64,000 nucleotides of DNA from Dickeya aquatica. Lineage in GTDB: Bacteria > Pseudomonadota > Gammaproteobacteria > Enterobacterales > Enterobacteriaceae. The stretch is taken from NCBI RefSeq assembly GCF_900095885.1, contig NZ_LT615367.1:186001-250000 (forward strand). The letters run 5' to 3'. The position numbers were made by a program, and so were the translations under genes. Within the stretch, counting starts at the first letter, position 1; the number at the start of each line of letters is the position of its first letter. Shown piece by piece: positions 27,221-37,725 of this stretch. The notes beneath the pieces were generated by a model, which worked only from the letters and a program-made list of their open reading frames with translations, had not been told where the DNA came from and did not search any database.

Positions 27221-28228
27221 TTACCCTTGCGCCTTGAGCAGGGCGGCGATGTCATCAATACCAAAGCGAATCGGGTCGGTGGCCGGCACGCCAAAGCGTG
27301 CGCTCAACGCCTGACAATACTCGCGTGCGTCCTGCTCGGCGTAATTCGAGGTGTTGATGGCCAGCCCCGCCAGCTGTACCGCCGGGCTGGTGACCCGTGC
27401 CGTGCGCAGGCAGGCTTCGACGCATTCCTGAAGCTCCACCATCGGCTGGTGCGGCAAGTGGCGCATATGCGGGCGGCCCATTTCGTGGCACATCACCAGC
27501 CAGTGCGGTTGCGCGCCGTGGATGAGGCCGGTTGTCACGCCCGCGTAAGAGGGGTGAAACAGTGACCCCTGGCCTTCTACGATATCCCAGTGGTCATCGT
27601 CATTGGCCGGTGACAGCGCTTCGGCGGCACCGGCAATAAAATCGGCAATCACGGCGTCAATAGCGATGCCGTCACCGGCGACCAGCACACCCGTCTGGCC
27701 GGTGGCGCGAAAATCGGCCTTCATGCCCTGTTTGCGCATCGCCGCTTCCAGCGCCAGCGAGGTGTACATTTTGCCGACCGAACAGTCGGTGCCGACGGTC
27801 AACACCCGTTTGCCGCTGCGCGCTTCACCGCTGCCGACCGTCAGTTCCGGGCGCATGTGGCGAATATCGAATAACTGCACCTGATGCTGTTCGGCCAGTG
27901 CCGACAAGCCGGGAACGTCTGTCAGGCGCTGATGCAGGCCGTTGGCGACGTTCATGCCCGCTGCGATGGCCGCGCGCACGGTATCAAGCCAGTGCGCGGG
28001 CAGAAAGCCACCGGCGTTAGCCGTGCCCAGCACCAGCGTTTTCGCCCCTTGGGCGCGTGCTTCGGCAATGTCCAGATCGTCTAATCCCAGCGACACTGTG
28101 CTGCCCGGCAGACGCAACTGCCCGACACACTGTTCGGCACGCCAGGTGTGAATGCCGCGCGCGGTTTTCACCGCCAGCGGGTCGGTCACATCGCCAAGAA
28201 AAAGCAGATAAGGTTGAGGGATCAGCAT
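27221..28228 (-). CDS. DUF1611 family P-loop protein (DgcN-like)
   Basis: 335 residues. A Walker-A-like GTDCSVGK lies at 146-153, with the DUF1611 elements GTANAGGFLPAHW (68-80) and WDIVEGQGSLFHPSYAGVTTG. In marine bacteria such a protein, DgcN, is reported as a D-glutamate N-acyltransferase working with an epimerase-family partner (DgcA) to convert D-Glu to L-Glu. Here it is the first gene of a nine-gene minus-strand operon and is followed by the epimerase gene after 4 bases. The role in D-amino-acid use is inferred from family and context. Confidence 0.8.
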   Translation of the reverse strand: MLIPQPYLLFLGDVTDPLAVKTARGIHTWRAEQCVGQLRLPGSTVSLGLDDLDIAEARAQGAKTLVLGTANAGGFLPAHWLDTVRAAIAAGMNVANGLHQRLTDVPGLSALAEQHQVQLFDIRHMRPELTVGSGEARSGKRVLTVGTDCSVGKMYTSLALEAAMRKQGMKADFRATGQTGVLVAGDGIAIDAVIADFIAGAAEALSPANDDDHWDIVEGQGSLFHPSYAGVTTGLIHGAQPHWLVMCHEMGRPHMRHLPHQPMVELQECVEACLRTARVTSPAVQLAGLAINTSNYAEQDAREYCQALSARFGVPATDPIRFGIDDIAALLKAQG

Positions 28229-28366
28229 GCTGTCTTGTCCGTGGTTGTCTACAGAAGATGCTTAAGACTATTCCACGGCGCTTTTTTTCTGACGAATGCT
28301 TGTTTATGGCAGGGGTATAACCTGAGGCTATAGCGGTAAATTATCTAATTTACTGTTATTTAATGC

Positions 28367-28783
28367 TTAATTTATTTTCTGCCGCCGGGATATAGCGCAG
28401 AGGTATACCCAGACAGGCAGATCAAAAACGTTTGCCTCACCCGAGAGGGGCGGGCCGTAATACATCACCGCTGACAGGCTTAAGGCGGACAGCACCACCA
28501 CCAGCGTGAGCAGGCGCATTATCAGGCGTGATGCCCGGCTACAAGGGTGGCCGTTTTGCGCCAGTATGCTCAGGCGCAAACGCGCCCATAGATAGGTCAT
28601 CGCGCTCATCGCCAGTAACAGGCCGCCGGGTATCAGCCACATCAGGTCGTGCGTTTGCCCGCTGGCCTTGAACAGCAGCAGGCTGTTGAGCAACAGGAGG
28701 AAGGCGGTACGGGACCAGGCAAGCCGCGTGCGTTCCGGTTGTAAGCCGGGGTCGCGGATCACGGTGGCAGGGCGCGGCATCAT
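28367..28783 (-). CDS. yidG: DUF202 family inner-membrane protein (YidG-like)
   Basis: 138 residues, with an ATG pair at 28783 and 28780. The DUF202 signature QPERTRLAWSRTAFLLLLN is near the N-terminus, and three membrane segments are visible (about 25-43, 48-68, 85-108). It is paired with a second DUF202 gene 4 bases upstream, as in the E. coli yidH-yidG pair. Function unknown. Confidence 0.8.
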   Translation of the reverse strand: MMPRPATVIRDPGLQPERTRLAWSRTAFLLLLNSLLLFKASGQTHDLMWLIPGGLLLAMSAMTYLWARLRLSILAQNGHPCSRASRLIMRLLTLVVVLSALSLSAVMYYGPPLSGEANVFDLPVWVYLCAISRRQKIN

Positions 28784-28787
28784 GGCG

Positions 28788-29186
28788 TTAGTGCCACACC
28801 ATGACCAGTGCCAGACCCAACGACAGGGTACAGACCAGACTTGCCATCACCAACAGTAACCGGGTGTAGGGCAGCGGTTGGCCGGTGCGCATCGCCCGTT
28901 CATTGCCCGCCCAGCGGCGATAGGCCATCCACGCCAGCAGCGCTGAGGCCAGCGACAGAAAGATAGCCGCCACCGTGCGCAGCACCGGTGTCGCCAGCAT
29001 CGGGGCAAACTGGTCGATGGCGATGGCCCCGGCGAGAAACGCCAGCGCGGTACGAATCCAGGCCAGAAACGTGCGCTCATTGGCCAGCGAGAAGCGGTAG
29101 TCCGGCGCGTGTCCTTGCTGTTGCCAGTGAGGCGAACGGGCCGGAGCAGCCTGCTGTGCTGGCGGTGGTGAAGGTGGAAGGTTCAT
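28788..29186 (-). CDS. yidH: DUF202 family inner-membrane protein (YidH-like)
   Basis: 132 residues from the ATG at 29186, chosen over 29303 because the extra N-terminus has no family likeness. After a Pro/Gln-rich leader comes FSLANERTFLAWIRTALAFL, the DUF202 signature, with three membrane segments. It precedes yidG with almost no gap. In E. coli this pair lies elsewhere, so its place next to rph is part of the local rearrangement. Function unknown. Confidence 0.8.
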   Translation of the reverse strand: MNLPPSPPPAQQAAPARSPHWQQQGHAPDYRFSLANERTFLAWIRTALAFLAGAIAIDQFAPMLATPVLRTVAAIFLSLASALLAWMAYRRWAGNERAMRTGQPLPYTRLLLVMASLVCTLSLGLALVMVWH

Positions 29187-29332
29187 GGTCTGCGTGGCTG
29201 GCAGTGAAGTGATGGGGCATTTTACTCCGGTGTGCAGGCACACTCCAGCCGCCCGGTGCGGTTGTGCATCGGGTGCTTGTGTTGGTGAAATTTTCATCGT
29301 CACTGGCGGTAGGCAGGGCCGGGGTAAGCCCG

Positions 29333-29338
29333 TATAAT
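29333..29338 (+). promoter_or_regulatory. Probable -10 box for rph-pyrE
   Basis: TATAAT, 35 bases before the rph ATG. No good -35 hexamer is seen at standard spacing, so an activator or weak -35 is likely. Confidence 0.5.
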
Positions 29339-29373
29339 GCGCGCCAGTTTAACGAACCCGCCGGAGATGAGCC

Positions 29374-30090
29374 ATGCGCCCAACAGGTCGAAGTGCCCCG
29401 CAAATTCGCCCTCTCACATTTACCCGTCACTACACCAAACATGCCGAAGGGTCGGTTTTGGTGGAGTTTGGCGATACCAAGGTGCTGTGCACCGCCACCG
29501 TAGAGGAAGGGGTACCGCGCTTTCTGAAAGGTCAGGGACAAGGCTGGATTACCGCGGAATACGGTATGTTGCCGCGTGCCACCCACAGCCGTAACGCCCG
29601 CGAAGCCGCCAGAGGCAAGCAGGGCGGCCGCACGCTGGAAATTCAGCGCCTGATAGCCCGCTCCCTGCGCGCCGCGGTCGATTTGGCCAAACTCGGTGAG
29701 TACACCATCACGCTGGACTGCGACGTATTGCAGGCTGACGGCGGTACACGCACCGCCTCGATTACCGGTGCCTGTGTGGCGCTGGCGGATGCGCTCAATG
29801 GCCTGGTCGCCAGTGGTAAGCTGAAAACCAGCCCGCTGAAAGGCATGGTCGCGGCGGTATCGGTCGGCATCGTCAACGGCGAGGCGGTGTGTGATCTTGA
29901 ATATGTCGAGGATTCAGCGGCAGAAACCGACATGAACGTGGTGATGACCGAAGATGGCCGCATGATAGAAATTCAGGGCACCGCCGAAGGTGAGCCGTTC
30001 AGCCATGACGAATTGCTCTCCCTGCTGGCGCTGGCGCGTCAGGGGATTGAAGAGATTGTCCGTGCGCAAAAAGCCGCACTGGCGGCGTAA
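29374..30090 (+). CDS. rph: Ribonuclease PH
   Basis: 238 residues, matching the E. coli full-length form. The start [20 protein letters not shown] is typical, the phosphate/RNA-binding region [15 protein letters not shown] is present, and the conserved [18 protein letters not shown] is intact. It trims tRNA 3' ends by phosphorolysis. The frame is complete to the C-terminus, unlike the frameshifted allele of E. coli K-12. It is followed by pyrE behind an attenuator. Confidence 0.97.
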   Translation: MRPTGRSAPQIRPLTFTRHYTKHAEGSVLVEFGDTKVLCTATVEEGVPRFLKGQGQGWITAEYGMLPRATHSRNAREAARGKQGGRTLEIQRLIARSLRAAVDLAKLGEYTITLDCDVLQADGGTRTASITGACVALADALNGLVASGKLKTSPLKGMVAAVSVGIVNGEAVCDLEYVEDSAAETDMNVVMTEDGRMIEIQGTAEGEPFSHDELLSLLALARQGIEEIVRAQKAALAA

Positions 30091-30095
30091 TGTTT

Positions 30096-30122
30096 AAAGC
30101 GACCTGCGGGTCGCTTTTTTTT
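30096..30122 (+). terminator. rph-pyrE intercistronic attenuator
   Basis: AAAGCGACC at 30096-30104 pairs with GGTCGCTTT at 30109-30117 around TGCG, and the T-run continues to 30122. It begins 5 bases after the rph stop. In E. coli the equivalent hairpin attenuates pyrE according to UTP supply through coupling to rph translation; the same layout is seen here. Confidence 0.9.
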
Positions 30123-30190
30123 GGTGTGTGGTGGCCCAGGCCGGTAGCGTGCTGGCTTTGCGCCACCCCGTGATGACAAGAGAGGGAGTC

Positions 30191-30832
30191 ATGAAGGCCT
30201 ATCAGCGCCAGTTTATCGAGTTCGCACTGAGCAAACAGGTTTTGAAGTTTGGCGAATTTACCCTGAAGTCCGGGCGCATCAGCCCCTATTTCTTTAATGC
30301 CGGTCTGTTTAATACCGGGCGTGACCTGGCGTTACTGGGGCGGTTTTATGCGGCGGCGCTGGTGGATGCAGGCGTTGAGTTTGATGTGCTGTTCGGGCCC
30401 GCTTACAAAGGCATTCCGATTGCCACCACCACCGCCGTGGCGCTGGCCGAGCACCACGATCGCGATGTGCCTTACTGCTTTAACCGCAAAGAGGCCAAAA
30501 CGCACGGTGAAGGCGGCAATCTGGTCGGCAGCCCGTTGCAAGGGCGCATTATGCTGGTGGATGACGTTATCACCGCAGGCACGGCCATTCGTGAATCGAT
30601 GGCGCTTATCGCCGCGCAGGGTGCCACGCTCGCCGGGGTATTGATAGCGCTGGATCGCCAGGAGCGCGGGCAGGCCGAGTTGTCTGCGATTCAGGAAGTG
30701 GAGCGGGATTATCAGTGCAAAGTGACATCCATCATCACGTTGCAGGAACTGATTCGCTATCTGGCCGAAAAACCGGAGCTGGCCGCGCATCTGGACGCAG
30801 TAACGGCGTATCGCGCACAGTTCGGCGTATAA
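30191..30832 (+). CDS. pyrE: Orotate phosphoribosyltransferase
   Basis: 213 residues from the ATG at 30191 (GAGGGAGTC ahead), the same length as E. coli PyrE. It shows [18 protein letters not shown], the flexible loop [13 protein letters not shown], and the PRPP-binding motif [17 protein letters not shown]. It makes OMP from orotate in pyrimidine synthesis. Expression is expected to follow the attenuator just upstream. Confidence 0.97.
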   Translation: MKAYQRQFIEFALSKQVLKFGEFTLKSGRISPYFFNAGLFNTGRDLALLGRFYAAALVDAGVEFDVLFGPAYKGIPIATTTAVALAEHHDRDVPYCFNRKEAKTHGEGGNLVGSPLQGRIMLVDDVITAGTAIRESMALIAAQGATLAGVLIALDRQERGQAELSAIQEVERDYQCKVTSIITLQELIRYLAEKPELAAHLDAVTAYRAQFGV

Positions 30833-30889
30833 GCCTGCTGGCGGCTGCGGCCCTGTCGCCGTTCTGTAAGCCGCCACAATACCCCCGGT

Positions 30890-30911
30890 GGCGTGGTGTG
30901 CAGGCCACGCC
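30890..30911. terminator. Hairpin between convergent pyrE and slmA
   Basis: GGCGTGG at 30890-30896 pairs with CCACGCC at 30905-30911 with an 8-base loop. There is no T-run, so a role as terminator is tentative and rests on its place between converging genes. Confidence 0.35.
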
Positions 30912-30916
30912 TGCGC

Positions 30917-31513
30917 TTATTGCAACTGCGCTGCCAGCAGCGGCCAGCGGGTGTCGAAATCCTGCGTTGGCAGGGTGCGAAACGCCGAGCGGGTAAAACG
31001 GGAAAGCATCCCTTCGCAGAAGGCCAGCAACTGGCTGGCGAGCAGCGTTTCATCATGCCGAAATGCCTGACCGGTACGCAATTTGTGCTCACGCAGCACC
31101 TGACGCAACTGCGATTCGATACGGTCAAACAACTGGTTGATGCGCCCTTGCAGGCGGTCTTGCTCAAACATCAGTGCATGGCCGGTGAGGATGCGCGTCA
31201 GGCCGGGATTTTTTTCGGCAAACCCCAGGATCAGCAGCAAAATCAGCCGCAGGCGGTTAAACGTATCTTTTTCGTCTTGCAAAATCAGGTTGATACGGGT
31301 TGTCAGGCTGTTTTCGATAAATTCGATCAGGCTGTCAAACATGCGTGTTTTGCTGGGAAAGTGCCGGTAAAGTGCGGCTTCAGAAACACCCACGGTGGCA
31401 GCAAGCTTGGCGGTGGTAATACGCTGACTGCCGTCACTCGATTCCAGCATTTGCGCCAGCGCTTGCAGAATTTCCTCGCGGCGATTCCTTTTCGTATTCT
31501 CTTTCTCTGCCAT
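30917..31513 (-). CDS. slmA: Nucleoid occlusion factor SlmA (TetR family)
   Basis: 198 residues from the ATG at 31513, as in E. coli; the frame to 31549 is longer but unsupported. The start [20 protein letters not shown] and the helix-turn-helix [20 protein letters not shown] are nearly those of known SlmA. It binds SBS sites on the chromosome and blocks FtsZ assembly over DNA. Gene order with dut and pyrE is the standard one. Confidence 0.96.
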   Translation of the reverse strand: MAEKENTKRNRREEILQALAQMLESSDGSQRITTAKLAATVGVSEAALYRHFPSKTRMFDSLIEFIENSLTTRINLILQDEKDTFNRLRLILLLILGFAEKNPGLTRILTGHALMFEQDRLQGRINQLFDRIESQLRQVLREHKLRTGQAFRHDETLLASQLLAFCEGMLSRFTRSAFRTLPTQDFDTRWPLLAAQLQ

Positions 31514-31616
31514 GTCAGAAAAACCCTTGCTAAAAATGTAACGGAGCAACGCCCAGTTGTGCCACAGTCACACCCGTGCTGTGGCTTTATCATTTTCCTG
31601 GGGCAGGGAAAGGGGC

Positions 31617-32075
31617 TTAGTGACGACCGGAGTGGCCGAAACCCCCTTCTCCTCGTTCGCTGCCGACGAAATCGTTGACCAGAGTAAACTCAGCCTGCAC
31701 GACCGGTACAAACACCATCTGGGCGATGCGCTCGCCGGGCGTAATGGTAAAAGACTGGCTGCCACGGTTCCACACCGACACCATCAACTGCCCCTGATAA
31801 TCAGAGTCAATCAGCCCGACCAGATTACCCAGCACCACACCATGCTTATGGCCCAGCCCCGAGCGCGGCAGGATCACCGCCGCCAGTGACGGGTCGGCAA
31901 TATGAATAGCCAGCCCGGTTGGCACCAGCGTGGTTTCACCCGCTGCCAGTTCCACATTGCCATCCAGACAGGCGCGCAAGTCCAGTCCGGCGGAACCGGG
32001 GGTCGCATAAGTGGGCAGCGGGAATTGCTGCCCGATACGCGCATCAAGAATTTTTACGTCGATTTTTTTCATCAT
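31617..32075 (-). CDS. dut: Deoxyuridine 5'-triphosphate nucleotidohydrolase
   Basis: 152 residues from [15 protein letters not shown] at 32075, as in E. coli. The five dUTPase motifs can be followed: [34 protein letters not shown] and the C-terminal [13 protein letters not shown]. It keeps dUTP low and makes dUMP. It overlaps the end of coaBC by 32 bases on the same strand. Confidence 0.97.
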   Translation of the reverse strand: MMKKIDVKILDARIGQQFPLPTYATPGSAGLDLRACLDGNVELAAGETTLVPTGLAIHIADPSLAAVILPRSGLGHKHGVVLGNLVGLIDSDYQGQLMVSVWNRGSQSFTITPGERIAQMVFVPVVQAEFTLVNDFVGSERGEGGFGHSGRH

Positions 32076-33339
32076 AACGGCAGACAATCTCGTCAATTAA
32101 CTGTTGGCCCAACAGGTGTTTGCTGCCGTGCGGCAGGCGTTTTTCACCCTCCGGCCAGAAAAGGTGTAACGTGTTATTTTCCGAATTAAAGCCTTGATCG
32201 GAAAGGGAAACATCATTCGCGCAGATCAGGTCAAGCTGCTTGCGGGCCAGCTTCTGGCGCGCGTATTCTTCCACATTACAGGTTTCGGCAGCAAACCCGA
32301 CGACATAAGGACGGTTTTCCGCCATCGCTGCGACATCGGCGATGATATCTGGATTTTTCACCAGAGTGACACTGATTTCATCCCCCTGCTTTTTGATCTT
32401 TTCATCGGCGATGGTTTGCGCACGGTAGTCAGCCACGGCGGCACAGCCTATCACGATGTGCTGTGCGTGAGCGTGATGCATGACCGTCTGGTGCATCTCC
32501 AGCGCGGTGGTGACGTCAACGCGGTTGACGCCTGCGGGAGTAGGCAGGCTCACCGGGCCGGCGACCAGAGTGACTTGCGCCCCGCGGGCGGCGGCGGCGG
32601 CGGCGATAGCAAACCCCATTCTCCCCGAACTGTGATTGCTGATAAACCGCACCGGGTCGAGCGCTTCACGCGTCGGGCCGGCCGTTATCATAATCTTCAG
32701 GTGTTGCAGATCGTTGACACCGGTATCACCGGTGAAATGTGCCACCACCCGGGCCACGATATCTTGCGGGTCGAGCATCCGGCCGGGGCCGACATCGCCA
32801 CAGGCCTGGCTGCCGCTATCCGGCCCCCAGAGCATCACGGCACGCGATGACAATAGCTGGAGGTTATGCTGTGTGGCGGCGGCACGGTACATCTGCTGGT
32901 TCATGGCCGGAGCCAGTGCGACGGGCGCAGCCGTGGCCAGGCACACGGTGGTGAGCAAGTCATTGGCCATGCCTGCTGCCAGGCGCGCGATAAGGTCGGC
33001 TGAGGCGGGTGCCAGCAGCACCAGATCGGCCCACTTCCCTAGCTCAATATGCCCCATCGCCGCTTCCGCTGCCGGGTCAAGCAAGTCGGTCGAAACCGGA
33101 TAACCGCTGACCGCTTGCAGGGTGAGTGGCGTGATAAACGCGCTGGCGGCAGGCGTCATCACCACACGCACTTGCGCCCCCCGCTCGCGCAGGCGTCTGA
33201 CCAGCTCCGGGCATTTATAGGCCGCAATACCGCCACTGATACCCAGTACAATGTGTTTGCCCAACAGAGGCGTCTCGGCCTGCTGTTTTTCTGCCAGCAA
33301 CGTGCCGGAGTGCCCATGCAGACTGGAAGAATCTGTCAT
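32044..33339 (-). CDS. coaBC: Bifunctional phosphopantothenoylcysteine decarboxylase / phosphopantothenate-cysteine ligase
   Basis: 431 residues, about 25 longer than E. coli CoaBC. The core begins at [20 protein letters not shown] near residue 27; no internal Met lies between, so the longer start [12 protein letters not shown] is accepted. The flavin decarboxylase half has [17 protein letters not shown] and the PXMNxxM motif (PAMNQQM); the ligase half has [20 protein letters not shown]. The enzyme catalyses two steps of CoA synthesis. Confidence 0.95.
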   Translation of the reverse strand: MTDSSSLHGHSGTLLAEKQQAETPLLGKHIVLGISGGIAAYKCPELVRRLRERGAQVRVVMTPAASAFITPLTLQAVSGYPVSTDLLDPAAEAAMGHIELGKWADLVLLAPASADLIARLAAGMANDLLTTVCLATAAPVALAPAMNQQMYRAAATQHNLQLLSSRAVMLWGPDSGSQACGDVGPGRMLDPQDIVARVVAHFTGDTGVNDLQHLKIMITAGPTREALDPVRFISNHSSGRMGFAIAAAAAARGAQVTLVAGPVSLPTPAGVNRVDVTTALEMHQTVMHHAHAQHIVIGCAAVADYRAQTIADEKIKKQGDEISVTLVKNPDIIADVAAMAENRPYVVGFAAETCNVEEYARQKLARKQLDLICANDVSLSDQGFNSENNTLHLFWPEGEKRLPHGSKHLLGQQLIDEIVCRYDEKNRRKNS

Positions 33340-33495
33340 CGTTATATCCGCTTGTCAGCCTAAAAGGGCGGCTATTTTATCATAAGTAGGCGAAGTCGGC
33401 CCGGATGGTACGTTTTTCGTCACCACCAGCCGCCACGCCGATATGAATGGGCGTGGCTGATGGGGCATTGACGCGGTAGTCCGGTCAGGCGGGGG

Positions 33496-33981
33496 TTATT
33501 GGCAGCGTTTAAACGCGGGCAGGTGGTTATCTTGCGATGCATCCCGCAGTTTTTGAAACACAGTCACGATGTCGCGATGGCGGCTGACGAGTGCAATTAA
33601 GGTTTTGTCATACATGTCGCGGTTGGCTATTTCGGCCTTGGCCGCCATTGCGCACGCCTGTTTTAACGTAGCCGGTACGCTTTTCTTGATTCTGTCGCTG
33701 CCAGATAAGGTATTGGGAGGAACCGGTATACCGTAACTTTGCATCAGTTGTGCCAGCATATGCGCGTGGTTTTGTTCAGCCTGAATAATGTTTTTAAACG
33801 GTGCAACCGGGCCCCATTTTTCTGTCACCGCCGCATAGAACGCTTCGGCGTGATACTCATCATGCAGTGCGGTACGTAGTGCAGTCTGAGCATCTCTGTC
33901 CAACGTTGATTGCGCGGACAGCGCAGAGAAGGACAGCGTGGCGAGCAGTAAACCTAAACCTGTGAGCAGTTTGCTTTTCAT
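33496..33981 (-). CDS. Secreted ferritin-like protein (DUF2202 family)
   Basis: 161 residues from the ATG at 33981. A signal peptide (MKSKLLTGLGLLLATLSFSA, LSA) precedes a helical domain with metal-ligand-like residues E42, H44 and E46 (DEYHAEAFY), E69 and H72 (AEQNHAHML), E117 and H153. This pattern is that of DUF2202 ferritin-like proteins. A periplasmic di-metal protein is likely, but no reaction is known. It stands between coaBC and radC, which are neighbours in E. coli, so it is a local insertion. Confidence 0.75.
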   Translation of the reverse strand: MKSKLLTGLGLLLATLSFSALSAQSTLDRDAQTALRTALHDEYHAEAFYAAVTEKWGPVAPFKNIIQAEQNHAHMLAQLMQSYGIPVPPNTLSGSDRIKKSVPATLKQACAMAAKAEIANRDMYDKTLIALVSRHRDIVTVFQKLRDASQDNHLPAFKRCQ

Positions 33982-34223
33982 CGGCGGTAACTCCATCTGA
34001 TTGGTAAAATTCTTTTATCATTTTGCTATGTCGAAAGAGTGTGAGCGTTATCCCTTTTATGGGTTTTCTTTTTGTTGCAGTCATTGCTGCGAGTGGCTTC
34101 GCAAGCGCTGAATTCGCCTGTCGAGGCGATGTGCCCGCTATGCGATGATAGCGCTCACCCCGGCGGGGCGGGGATGGCGAGTTGCTATCCCCGGGAACGG
34201 CTATCACAGGGAATGGCTATCAC

Positions 34224-34889
34224 ATGGAATGGATTGACGGATGCGCGCCGCGTGAAAAATTGCTGGCGCTGGGGGTGGCGGCGCTCAGTGATGTTGAATT
34301 ACTGGCGATTTTTCTGCGTACCGGGGTTGACGGTGTGAATGTGATGCAACTGGCGCAAAACCTGTTGCAGCAGTTTGGCTCGCTGCATCAACTGATGACG
34401 GCTGACTGGGCGGCTTTTAGCACGGTGCGTGGGGTAGGGGTTTCCAAGTACACCCAGTTGCAGGCAGTGGCAGAATTGTCCCGACGGCTGTTCTCTTCTC
34501 ATCTGGCACGGGAGGACGCCATGCTCAATCCACAGGTGACGCAGCAATACCTGCAATTGTTGCTGGCTCATCATGAGCGGGAGGTGTTTCTGGTGATGTT
34601 TCTGGATAATCAGCATCGGATGATTGAGCACCAAGAGATGTTTGCCGGCACGCTGCACAGTGTGGAAGTGCACCCGCGTGAAATCGTGCGAGAAGCGTTA
34701 AAGCTAAATGCCGCCGCGCTGATTCTGGCTCACAATCATCCTTCGGGGCGGGCGGAGCCCAGCCAGGCTGACCGGTTGATTACCAGTCGCATCATGACGG
34801 CCTGCCAGTTACTGGATATTCGGGTGCTTGATCATCTGGTGATTGGGCGCGGCGAATACGTCTCTTTTGCCGAGCGGGGCTGGATTTGA
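34224..34889 (+). CDS. radC: RadC family JAB-domain protein
   Basis: 221 residues from the ATG at 34224 ([14 protein letters not shown]). N-terminal helix-hairpin-helix region ([18 protein letters not shown]), then the JAB/MPN metalloprotease-like motif [10 protein letters not shown] followed by SQAD, with its H-x-H and D ligands. Despite the name, a DNA-repair role is not established. The bases before it carry a short direct repeat of ATGGCTATCACA-like sequence and no strong ribosome binding site, so the start is less sure than the gene. Confidence 0.9.
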   Translation: MEWIDGCAPREKLLALGVAALSDVELLAIFLRTGVDGVNVMQLAQNLLQQFGSLHQLMTADWAAFSTVRGVGVSKYTQLQAVAELSRRLFSSHLAREDAMLNPQVTQQYLQLLLAHHEREVFLVMFLDNQHRMIEHQEMFAGTLHSVEVHPREIVREALKLNAAALILAHNHPSGRAEPSQADRLITSRIMTACQLLDIRVLDHLVIGRGEYVSFAERGWI

Positions 34890-34931
34890 AGATATTTCCG
34901 CGATCCTTGGGGATCTTTAGCTGTTCGGGAC

Positions 34932-34960
34932 TTGAGCGCATACGCTTCAGAGCGTATACT
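34932..34960 (+). promoter_or_regulatory. Sigma-70 promoter of the rpmB-rpmG operon
   Basis: TTGAGC at 34932-34937 and TATACT at 34955-34960 are separated by 17 bases, an almost ideal pair. They lie 167 bases before rpmB, which leaves a long leader. A small inverted repeat (ATACGCTTCAGAGCGTAT) lies in the spacer region. Confidence 0.8.
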
Positions 34961-34993
34961 ACGCCACCTTTGAGAATCTTGGGTGTGGCGTTA

Positions 34994-35060
34994 AGAGCCT
35001 ATCTCAGCAGGTTTACCCTGATGACAGAGTCGTTTCAGTGAAGTTGCTGAGATGGGCTCT
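34994..35060 (+). repeat. Long inverted repeat in the rpmB leader
   Basis: The 16 bases from 34994 (AGAGCCTATCTCAGCA) pair with TGCTGAGATGGGCTCT at 35045-35060, with one G-U. The arms enclose about 35 bases. It could fold as a leader structure in the rpmB mRNA or be a small inserted element. No known r-protein leader was recognised. Confidence 0.6.
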
Positions 35061-35105
35061 AGAGCCTGACGAGGCGGCCAACATCCTCTACGAAGCTCGA
35101 GCTGA

Positions 35106-35363
<258 letters not shown>

Positions 35364-35371
35364 GGAACTGA

Positions 35372-35542
<171 letters not shown>

Positions 35543-35555
35543 TTTTAGTGGATAT

Positions 35556-35584
35556 GAAAAACCCGGCTTCGGCCGGGTTTTTTT
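35556..35584 (+). terminator. Rho-independent terminator after rpmG
   Basis: AAAACCCGGC, then TTCG, then GCCGGGTTTT with a T-run to 35584. It is a stable stem with a UUCG tetraloop, right after the rpmG stop. mutM starts 31 bases further on. Confidence 0.95.
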
Positions 35585-35614
35585 ATGCTCGCATACAGAA
35601 AAACAGGAGGGAAC

Positions 35615-36424
35615 ATGCCTGAATTACCCGAGGTAGAAACCAGTCGCCGCGGCATTTCACCGTGGCTGGTTGGCCATACCATTGCGTATGCTGAGGTGCG
35701 TAACGCACGTTTGCGCTGGCCGGTCTCTCCTGAAATTTTGTCACTGAGCGATACGCCGGTGCTAAGCGTGCAGCGGCGCGCTAAATATCTGCTGATTGAG
35801 CTGCCTGCGGGCTGGATTATTGTCCATCTTGGGATGTCGGGTAGCCTGCGGGTCTTGCCGGAGTACAGTGAGCCGGGCAAACATGACCATGTTGATCTGG
35901 TGATGGATAGCGGTAAGGTGCTGCGCTACACCGACCCAAGGCGCTTTGGCGCATGGTTGTGGTGCACGGATTTAGCGACCAGCCCGCATCTTTCGCATCT
36001 GGGGCCGGAGCCGCTGGATGAAGTGTTTTCTGCCGCATACCTTTTTGCGCAGTCTCGTGGCAGAAAGACGGCGATAAAACAGTGGATTATGGATAACAAA
36101 ACCGTGGTTGGCGTGGGGAATATTTACGCCAGTGAATCCCTGTTTAGCGCCGGTATCCTGCCGGGCAGGCCCGCGGGGTCATTGTCTGAGGCTGAAGCCG
36201 GGCAACTGGTGCGGGCGATTAAACAGGTGTTGCAACGCTCCATCGAACAAGGCTGCACCACGCTGCGCGATTTTCTGCAATCGGACGGTAAGCCGGGCTA
36301 TTTTGCGCAGGCGCTACAGGTCTATGGCCGCAGCGGTGAGCCATGCCATCACTGTGGTACAGCGATAGACAGCATCAAGCAGGGGCAGCGCAGTACCTTT
36401 TTTTGTAAACGCTGCCAGCGATAG
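35615..36424 (+). CDS. mutM: Formamidopyrimidine-DNA glycosylase
   Basis: 269 residues from the ATG at 35615 with AGGAGGG ahead. Mature P2 and E3 in [13 protein letters not shown] are the catalytic N-terminus, the helix-two-turn-helix region [14 protein letters not shown] is present, and the C-terminal zinc finger is CHHC..CKRC. It removes 8-oxoguanine and related lesions. Confidence 0.97.
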   Translation: MPELPEVETSRRGISPWLVGHTIAYAEVRNARLRWPVSPEILSLSDTPVLSVQRRAKYLLIELPAGWIIVHLGMSGSLRVLPEYSEPGKHDHVDLVMDSGKVLRYTDPRRFGAWLWCTDLATSPHLSHLGPEPLDEVFSAAYLFAQSRGRKTAIKQWIMDNKTVVGVGNIYASESLFSAGILPGRPAGSLSEAEAGQLVRAIKQVLQRSIEQGCTTLRDFLQSDGKPGYFAQALQVYGRSGEPCHHCGTAIDSIKQGQRSTFFCKRCQR

Positions 36425-36443
36425 TATGCCGTGTTAAGGATGG

Positions 36444-37724
<1,281 letters not shown>

Positions 37725-37725
<1 letters not shown>

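Noticed and set aside
29306..29313. GGCGGTAG, the core of the RfaH ops element
   Set aside because: The following bases are GCA rather than the conserved C/T-N-T, and it lies upstream of the rph -10 box, so it would not be transcribed from that promoter; no JUMPStart context.
285..29373. Accessory block considered as an integrated prophage or ICE
   Set aside because: No integrase, structural phage gene, relaxase, tRNA or direct-repeat attachment site was seen.
30893..31678. 261-codon plus-strand frame
   Set aside because: Antisense to slmA and the start of dut, both certain genes; no ribosome binding site or homology.
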